This document shows, piece after piece, positions 32,914 through 39,427 of a DNA stretch of 39,427 bases. The translations under genes and the position numbers were made by a program. The DNA comes from Gammaproteobacteria bacterium (GTDB lineage Bacteria; Pseudomonadota; Gammaproteobacteria; Methylococcales; Methylomonadaceae): NCBI GenBank assembly GCA_024277935.1, contig JAJRUF010000001.1, forward strand, positions 1-39,427. The letters are read 5' to 3'. Each line of letters starts with the position of its first letter. Within the stretch, counting starts at the first letter, position 1. Under the pieces are notes generated by a model. It was given only the letters and a program-made list of their open reading frames with translations. It did not search any database and was not told the DNA's origin.

Positions 32914-34839
32914 ATGACTGTTGAAGCTAAAAAAGAAACCTTAGGTTTTCAAACTGAAGTAAAGCATCTATTGCACTTGATGATTCACTCTTTGTACAGT
33001 AACAAAGAAATTTTTCTACGTGAATTGATTTCAAATGGTTCTGATGCAGCTGATAAATTACGTTTTGAAGCTTTGTCTAATGAAAGTCTTTATGAAGGTA
33101 ATAGTGATTTAGGTATTCGGGTTGATTTTGACAAAGATGAGCGTACGGTCACTGTTACCGATACGGGTATTGGTATGACGCGTGAAGAAGTTCAAGATCA
33201 TATCGGAACTATTGCAAAATCAGGAACCAAGCAGTTTTTTGAAAAAATGACAGGTGATGAGGCTAAAGATAGTGAATTAATCGGTCAGTTTGGGGTTGGT
33301 TTTTATTCTGCTTTTATTGTTGCTGATAAAGTTACTTTAACAACACGTAAAGCGGGTGAGCAAGAAGCAGTACGGTGGGAATCTGCTGGTGAAGGTGATT
33401 ACACATTAGAGTCTGTTGAAAAAGCAACGCGTGGTACAGAAATCGTTTTACACCTTAAAGAAGGTGAAGATGAATTTTTAGATGGTTTTAGATTACGCTC
33501 TATTATTAAAAAATTCTCTGACCATATTTCTTTGCCTATTGTGATGAGCAAGGAAATTCCTGCTGAAACAGATGAAGATGGCAAAGAAACAGCACCTGCG
33601 CGTGTTGAAGATGAAGTTGTAAATAGTGCGTCTGCATTATGGACACGTTCTAAAGACGATATTTCTGATGAAGAATATAATGAATTTTATAAGCATGTAG
33701 GTCATGATTTCCAAGATCCACTCACTCATGTACATAGTAAAGTAGAAGGGACTAACGAGTACACCTTATTGCTTTATGTGCCTGCTCGTGCGCCTTTTGA
33801 CTTATGGGACAGGGATGCAAAACATGGGGTAAAGCTATATATCCGTAAAGTTTTTATTACTGATGATGCTGAGCAATTAATGCCTCGTTACTTACGTTTT
33901 GTTCGCGGGGTAATTGATGCTGACTCATTACCCTTAAATGTTTCAAGAGAAATCTTACAACAGAGTAAGCAGATTAGCACGATCAAAGCAGGTGCGGTTA
34001 AGAAAGTACTTGGTTTATTGAAAACAATGGCTAAAGATGCAGAAGTTTATGAAAAATTCTGGTCTGAGTTTGGTAATGTCATTAAAGAAGGTGTGATTGA
34101 AGACCACAAAAATAAAGATGTCATTGCTAAATTATTGCGTTTTTCTTCTACTCATACTGATACAGAAAAACAAGATGTTGCGCTAGCTGACTATATTGAA
34201 CGGATGCAGGAAGGGCAGGATAAAATTTATTATGTGACAGCAGATAGTTTTTCTGCGGCTAAAAATAGCCCACATTTAGAAATCTTCCGTAAAAAAGGCA
34301 TTGAAGTTCTTTTAATGGCTGACCGTGTTGACGAGTGGTTAATTTCTAATCTAACCGAATTTGAGGGTAAGCAATTAAAATCAGTGGCTAAAGGTGAGTT
34401 AGATCTCGATAAACTTGATACTGAAGAAGATAAAAAAGAGAAAGAAGAAGCAACAAAAGATTTTGAGTCTGTGTTAACGCAAATAAAAGAAGTATTAGGC
34501 GATAAAGTAAGTGAAGTACGTATTACTAATCGTTTAACTGATTCTCCTGCATGTTTGGTGACGGGTGAAAATGATATGAGCCTGAATATGGAGCGTATTA
34601 TGAAAGAAGCAGGGCAGTCGATGAATATGATGGGCATGGGGGGCGTTAAACCTATCTTTGAAATTAACCCTGATCATGCTTTAGTTCATAGTATTAAAGA
34701 CGAGCAAGATGATGAGCGTTTTGCAGATATTGCTAATATATTATTTGACCAGGCTATTTTAAGTGAAGGGGGACAATTAGATGATCCCTCGGCATTTGTG
34801 CATAAATTAAATAGTTTGTTGCAAGGTTTGTTAAAATAA
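32914..34839 (+). CDS. htpG: Chaperone HtpG (bacterial Hsp90)
   Basis: A 641-residue Hsp90. The N-terminal ATP-binding domain has [33 protein letters not shown] and [11 protein letters not shown]. The middle domain has LYVRKVFI-like [11 protein letters not shown] and [11 protein letters not shown], with the catalytic Arg region. The C-terminal dimerisation domain ends near [11 protein letters not shown]. The length is normal for HtpG without the eukaryotic linker. It is monocistronic, with a sigma-32-type promoter before it and a repeat element and terminator after it. Confidence 0.97.
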   Translation: MTVEAKKETLGFQTEVKHLLHLMIHSLYSNKEIFLRELISNGSDAADKLRFEALSNESLYEGNSDLGIRVDFDKDERTVTVTDTGIGMTREEVQDHIGTIAKSGTKQFFEKMTGDEAKDSELIGQFGVGFYSAFIVADKVTLTTRKAGEQEAVRWESAGEGDYTLESVEKATRGTEIVLHLKEGEDEFLDGFRLRSIIKKFSDHISLPIVMSKEIPAETDEDGKETAPARVEDEVVNSASALWTRSKDDISDEEYNEFYKHVGHDFQDPLTHVHSKVEGTNEYTLLLYVPARAPFDLWDRDAKHGVKLYIRKVFITDDAEQLMPRYLRFVRGVIDADSLPLNVSREILQQSKQISTIKAGAVKKVLGLLKTMAKDAEVYEKFWSEFGNVIKEGVIEDHKNKDVIAKLLRFSSTHTDTEKQDVALADYIERMQEGQDKIYYVTADSFSAAKNSPHLEIFRKKGIEVLLMADRVDEWLISNLTEFEGKQLKSVAKGELDLDKLDTEEDKKEKEEATKDFESVLTQIKEVLGDKVSEVRITNRLTDSPACLVTGENDMSLNMERIMKEAGQSMNMMGMGGVKPIFEINPDHALVHSIKDEQDDERFADIANILFDQAILSEGGQLDDPSAFVHKLNSLLQGLLK

Positions 34840-34846
34840 AAGACTT

Positions 34847-35009
34847 AGGAACGTGTATGGAATAACTCCCCCGAAACTATAACGTAGGATTTTTGTTTCA
34901 GGTGAAATGATCTCATGAGGCGCATAGCAAGCTACGCAACGAATGAGATCATTTCACCTGGAGCAAAAAGACAAGTTAGAAATCGGTAAGTTGTTTCATG
35001 CACGTTCCC
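34847..35009. repeat. 163-bp folded inverted-repeat element (MITE-like)
   Basis: Nested inverted repeats span the whole element. Outer arms are 34847-34866 and 34990-35009 (16 of 20 matches; three of the four mismatches are G-U compatible in + strand RNA). The inner perfect 18-bp arms are 34899-34916 (CAGGTGAAATGATCTCAT) and 34943-34960. A small hairpin GCGCATAGC/GCTACGC lies at the centre. No gene is inside. It looks like a non-autonomous mobile element or large structured repeat between htpG and vapB. Confidence 0.7.
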
Positions 35010-35021
35010 CTAGTAGTAAGT

Positions 35022-35053
35022 AAAAAAAAGGCCAGTTTACTGGCCTTTTTTTT
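35022..35053. terminator. Strong bidirectional intrinsic terminator
   Basis: Eight A, then GGCCAG, loop TTTA, CTGGCC, then eight T: a perfect symmetric terminator that isolates htpG and the repeat element from the vapBC-tgt transcript. Confidence 0.93.
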
Positions 35054-35127
35054 GCAATGCCTTTTGGGATTTCTTTCCGTGGCCCGTGGTATACTTGTTT
35101 TTTATCATCTTATTTAGGGTTAAAAGT

Positions 35128-35334
35128 ATGAGAACAACATTGAATATTGATGACGAAATTATCTCTAAGGTTATGATTTATACTGGCCAGGATAATCGCT
35201 CAAAGGCAGTTAGGCAAGCACTAGACTCGTTTATTCAAGAGCAGAAAAGAAAAAAGTTATTGTCATTAAGGGGGCAAGTCAATATCGAAAGTAATTGGGA
35301 GCAATTACGAGAACAGGATAAAGCCTCGTTGTGA
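35128..35334 (+). CDS. vapB: VapB-family antitoxin
   Basis: A 68-residue protein from the ATG at 35128, preceded by AGGG; the upstream in-frame ATG at 35086 adds a hydrophobic stretch that does not fit. The N-terminus MRTTLNIDDEI and the following helices (KVMIYTGQDNRSKAVRQALDSFI) are a typical ribbon-helix-helix DNA-binding domain. The C-terminal tail (LRGQVNIESNWEQLRE) is the part that usually wraps and blocks the toxin. It overlaps vapC by 4 bp (GTGA). Confidence 0.88.
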   Translation: MRTTLNIDDEIISKVMIYTGQDNRSKAVRQALDSFIQEQKRKKLLSLRGQVNIESNWEQLREQDKASL

Positions 35335-35720
35335 GCAAGATTTTAATAGATACTTGTGCCTGGATTGATTTTCTTAGGTCAAAAAAAGGTGTTCTGGGCG
35401 ATTATGTTGCAATTGCCGTAGAGCGAGAACAGGCTTTATTGTGTGGGCCTGTAGTGACTGAGTTATTACAAGGAGCAAAAGGGGCGAAGGAAATGCAACA
35501 ATTAGAGATTCTTTTTTCTGCTGTCGAAATACTTGATGTAATAAATAACGATTGGGTTGAAGCGGGAGTTCAGTTGCAAAACTTGAGACAAAATGGAATA
35601 ACATTGCCTTTAACTGATGCACTTATTGCAACACTTGCTACTAGAAATTTAGTTTCTGTTTTGACAGTTGATAAACATTTTAAATATTTAGCAGTGACAA
35701 TTATTAATCCTATTGAATAA
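35331..35720 (+). CDS. vapC: VapC toxin, PIN-domain ribonuclease
   Basis: A 129-residue PIN-domain protein with a GTG start inside the vapB stop region. The acidic catalytic residues are all visible: D7 in ILIDTCAWIDFL, E in VVTELLQGAK, D in LTDALIATLA and D in LTVDKHF. VapC toxins cleave specific RNAs, often initiator tRNA or rRNA. Its stop is only 6 bp before tgt, so read-through from the TA promoter into tgt-yajC-secDF is likely. Confidence 0.92.
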   Translation: MSKILIDTCAWIDFLRSKKGVLGDYVAIAVEREQALLCGPVVTELLQGAKGAKEMQQLEILFSAVEILDVINNDWVEAGVQLQNLRQNGITLPLTDALIATLATRNLVSVLTVDKHFKYLAVTIINPIE

Positions 35721-36842
<1,122 letters not shown>

Positions 36843-36916
36843 TAAGCCGTTTTGGTAAAACCATCACAATATTGATAGTTTAACAGAAGAAATAAATATA
36901 ATATTTGAGGATAACA

Positions 36917-37264
36917 ATGAGTTTTTTTATATCTGATGCAGTTGCTCAAGCAGCACCTGCGGCTACACAACCTGGTATTGAAGGGTTAATATTTCCATTA
37001 GCTATTTTAGTGTTTTTTTACTTTTTATTTATTCGCCCTCAGTCAAAGCGAACTAAAGAGCAGAAACAAATGTTAGCTGCATTGGCAAAAGGCGCAGAAG
37101 TGGTAACAACCGGTGGTGTTTTAGGTAAAGTCGCTAGCGTTGATGATAACTTTGTAAAACTTGAAGTGGCTGATAATACTTTTTTACAAGTTCAAAGGCA
37201 TGCTATCGCCAATATGATGCCTAAAGGAACATATAAAACTGTTAATAAAAAGGCTAAAGTTTAA
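36917..37264 (+). CDS. yajC: Preprotein translocase subunit YajC
   Basis: A 115-residue inner-membrane protein from the ATG at 36917, which has a GAGG site 7 bases upstream (the TTG at 36905 would overlap it). A short Ala-rich N-terminus leads into one TM helix (LIFPLAILVFFYFLFI), then the family motif RPQSKRTKEQKQMLAALAKGAEVVTTGG and a beta-rich cytoplasmic tail. YajC associates with SecD-SecF of the Sec translocon. Confidence 0.95.
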   Translation: MSFFISDAVAQAAPAATQPGIEGLIFPLAILVFFYFLFIRPQSKRTKEQKQMLAALAKGAEVVTTGGVLGKVASVDDNFVKLEVADNTFLQVQRHAIANMMPKGTYKTVNKKAKV

Positions 37265-37373
37265 TTTTATTTTTAGGAATAACAGGGAAGAGTTAATCAA
37301 GCCTTGTTTTAAGTGCCTATCAAAATGACGCAGGGAGAGGTTCGCTCCTTGATGTTTAATTGTTGGAAGAAAA

Positions 37374-39221
37374 ATGCAAAATCGTTTCCCCTTTTGGAAA
37401 AATCTGTTAATTCTAGTGACACTGTTTATTGGGATTATTTATGCGTTGCCAAACCTTTTTGGTAATGACCCATCGGTACAAGTATCTTCATCGACTACCA
37501 CTAAATTAGAGCAGGCTAAAGCTAATGAAATTGAAAGCCGTCTTAAAAATGCAGGCTTAACAGTAAAGTCTTTTGAATTTAATGACGGTAAAATTTTAGC
37601 ACGGTTTAATAATACAGATGAACAGCTTAAAGCAGCTGATTTATTAAGAGACTCTGTTGGGAGTAATACTACGGTTGCCTTAAACTTGGCCCCTGCTACT
37701 CCCCAATGGTTACGTTCACTAGGTGCAAGCCCAATGTACTTAGGGTTAGACCTTCGGGGTGGAGTGCATTTTCTTTTACAAGTTGATATGGATGCTGCAC
37801 TTAAACAAGCTGAAGATAGATATTATAACGATATTCGGTCTGCTTTTAGAGCTAAAAAAATTAGATATCAATCTGTTGCAAAAGAGAATGGTCGAATTAA
37901 AATAAAGCTAAAATCAGAAAAGTCATCTGTTGCCGCTTTAGAACTCTTGTCTGATGATTTTAGAGCGCTTAAAGTAACAGAAACAGAGGATCCAAGTGTA
38001 ATATTTGTTAAGATTTCTGAGAAAGAGCAAAAAGAGATTAAGAAGTTTGCTTTAGCTCAAAATATGACGACCTTACGGAATCGAGTCAATGAAATCGGTG
38101 TAGCAGAGCCTGTTATACAACAGCAAGGTGATAGTCGAATTGTTGTGCAATTACCTGGTGTTCAAGATACCACTCGAGCAAAAGAAATTTTAGGCACCAC
38201 AGCAACACTGGAATATCGTTTAGTTGATGTTGAACATGATGTGCAAAAAGCAGTAAATGGCCGAATCCCTGTCGGAACACGCTTGTTTTATGAAAAAGAT
38301 GGTCGGCCAATACTGCTTAAACGGCGCGTGATTGTAACGGGGGATCAGATTGTTGATGCCTCTTCAGGTTTAGATCAAAATGGCTCTGCCGCTGTATTTA
38401 TTACCTTAAATGGTATTGGCGCTAAAAAAATGGGCAAGATGACCCGTAAGAACGTCGGCAAACCTATGGCTGTTGTTTTTATTGAATATAAATCGACAAC
38501 AAAAATAGTTAATGGTCAAAAAATTAGACGTAAAGAAAAAATTGAAAAAGTAATTAGTGTTGCAACGATTAGAGGTACTTTTAGTAAACGTTTTCAAACC
38601 ACTGGCTTGGATAGCCCTCAAGAAGCCCGTAATCTTGCTTTATTATTAAGAGCCGGTGCATTAGCAGCTCCTGTTGATATTGTTGAGGAAAGAACAGTCG
38701 GTCCTAGTCTGGGGCAGGATAATATTGATAAAGGTTTAATGTCAGTCGTTGTGGGTTTTATTCTGGTCTTGGTACTGATGGCCGTTTATTACAAGACATT
38801 TGGGTTAATTGCTAATGTTGCATTAGGGTTTAATTTAATTGTTATTGTGGCTGTTTTGTCCTTATTACAAGCAACTTTAACCTTACCAGGTATTGCCGGG
38901 ATCGTATTAACAGTGGGTATGGCTGTTGATGCTAACGTACTTATTTTTGAAAGAATTAAAGAAGAAATAAAGATTGGCAATACCCCTCAGTCTAGTATTT
39001 TTATTGGTTATGAGAAAGCTTTTGTGACTATTTTGGACGCCAATATTACGACCCTTTTAGTGGCTTTAGTCTTATTTGGTTTTGGTACAGGGCCTGTAAA
39101 AGGTTTTGCTATCACTTTATCAATTGGTATTTTGGTTTCTTTGTTTACTGCAATTTGGGGAACTCGAATGTTGGTTAACTGGATGTATGGCAATCGTCAT
39201 ATCGAAAAATTATCAATTTAA
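37374..39221 (+). CDS. secD: Protein translocase subunit SecD
   Basis: A 615-residue RND-like protein that uses the proton gradient to help pull exported proteins out of the Sec channel. It has one N-terminal TM helix (LLILVTLFIGIIYALPNLFG), a large periplasmic region with LGLDLRGGVHFLLQVDMD and the P1-domain, and a C-terminal five-helix bundle with GIAGIVLTVGMAVDANVLIFERIKEE, which carries the conserved Asp of proton transfer. The length matches gammaproteobacterial SecD. It precedes secF by 24 bp. Confidence 0.97.
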   Translation: MQNRFPFWKNLLILVTLFIGIIYALPNLFGNDPSVQVSSSTTTKLEQAKANEIESRLKNAGLTVKSFEFNDGKILARFNNTDEQLKAADLLRDSVGSNTTVALNLAPATPQWLRSLGASPMYLGLDLRGGVHFLLQVDMDAALKQAEDRYYNDIRSAFRAKKIRYQSVAKENGRIKIKLKSEKSSVAALELLSDDFRALKVTETEDPSVIFVKISEKEQKEIKKFALAQNMTTLRNRVNEIGVAEPVIQQQGDSRIVVQLPGVQDTTRAKEILGTTATLEYRLVDVEHDVQKAVNGRIPVGTRLFYEKDGRPILLKRRVIVTGDQIVDASSGLDQNGSAAVFITLNGIGAKKMGKMTRKNVGKPMAVVFIEYKSTTKIVNGQKIRRKEKIEKVISVATIRGTFSKRFQTTGLDSPQEARNLALLLRAGALAAPVDIVEERTVGPSLGQDNIDKGLMSVVVGFILVLVLMAVYYKTFGLIANVALGFNLIVIVAVLSLLQATLTLPGIAGIVLTVGMAVDANVLIFERIKEEIKIGNTPQSSIFIGYEKAFVTILDANITTLLVALVLFGFGTGPVKGFAITLSIGILVSLFTAIWGTRMLVNWMYGNRHIEKLSI

Positions 39222-39245
39222 TAGTGCTTAACTGGAACAGACAAG

Positions 39246-39427
39246 ATGTTTAAACAAGATATAGATTTTTTAGGTAAGCGTAAATTAGCGCTAATTTTTT
39301 CCAGCGTATTGATTATTGTTTCGATTGCTTCATTAGCAATAAATGGGTTAAAGCTAGGTATCGACTTTACCGGTGGAACATTAGTTGAAATAGGCTATAA
39401 GCAAGCAGCTGATTTAAAGGTATTACG
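39246..39427 (+). CDS. secF: Protein translocase subunit SecF, partial (N-terminus only)
   Basis: Sixty codons run off the right edge. The translation begins MFKQDIDFLGKR, has a first TM helix (LALIFSSVLIIVSIASLAI) and the SecF signature LGIDFTGGTLVEI. It directly follows secD, with which it forms the SecDF complex. Confidence 0.93.
   Translation, partial: MFKQDIDFLGKRKLALIFSSVLIIVSIASLAINGLKLGIDFTGGTLVEIGYKQAADLKVL

Noticed and set aside
34230-34637. 135-residue minus-strand frame within htpG
   Set aside because: It is opposite the conserved Hsp90 sequence and Ser/Leu-rich, as expected for an antisense shadow.

Overview
The window looks like chromosomal DNA of an AT-rich gammaproteobacterium. 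The downstream block tgt-yajC-secD-secF, the Hsp90 gene htpG, the mtnA-cysZ pair and thiD-thiE are all of gammaproteobacterial type. A quinoprotein-dehydrogenase-associated SoxYZ-like carrier, a SoxY at the left edge, a carbonic anhydrase and a copper-handling block suggest a sulfur-oxidising and/or methylotrophic lineage. Methylococcales is my best guess, from family recognition only. I saw no rRNA or tRNA genes and no intact insertion sequence.

Positions 1-5.3 kb: a truncated Tat-dependent SoxY, thiD-thiE, then a porin / FMN-binding protein / PepSY-membrane-protein operon. A palindrome that could be a Fur-type operator precedes the porin. Divergent from it is a Crp/Fnr-family regulator whose frame is broken near its N-terminus. 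Positions 5.4-8 kb (minus strand): a ClC channel lacking the gating glutamate, a TlpA-like thioredoxin and HemJ, tightly packed, plus a 65-residue membrane protein. Positions 8.2-11.6 kb: a coiled-coil membrane protein, the SoxYZ-like carrier, a small secreted helical protein and a cysteine-containing lipoprotein.

Positions 11.6-12.6 kb hold no intact gene but contain a decayed cas1 of the type I-F family, followed at once by what looks like the tail of a type I-F CRISPR array (partial repeat, exactly 32-nt spacer, degenerate terminal repeat). Positions 12.6-18.6 kb (minus strand): an HD-GYP phosphodiesterase with an altered GYP motif, a two-TM ion channel, then a metal block: CPC-type copper ATPase with two metal-binding N-terminal modules, a small protein, a CopK-like lipoprotein and a DUF2231 protein with a duplicated His-rich segment.

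Positions 18.8-26 kb: mtnA-cysZ, beta-carbonic anhydrase, an unknown gene, a SufR-like Fe-S regulator divergent from a truncated hemoglobin that is followed by a ferredoxin/FAD/NAD reductase (a plausible two-protein NO dioxygenase), an unknown gene and a BASS-family transporter. Positions 26-28.5 kb: a complete AmmeMemoRadiSam set (amrS divergent from amrB-amrA). Positions 28.6-32.8 kb: a lipoprotein, a COG4648 membrane protein, a LolA-like carrier and an MMPL exporter, i.e. the transport part of an aryl-polyene-type locus without biosynthetic genes. Positions 32.8-39.4 kb: htpG with a heat-shock-type promoter, a large folded repeat element, a VapBC pair placed 6 bp before tgt, then yajC, secD and the start of secF.

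Several intergenic palindromic repeats recur in the window (3140 and 21651; 14570 and 24556) or resemble dispersed repeats (13980, 34847). The region therefore carries a notable load of small repeat elements.
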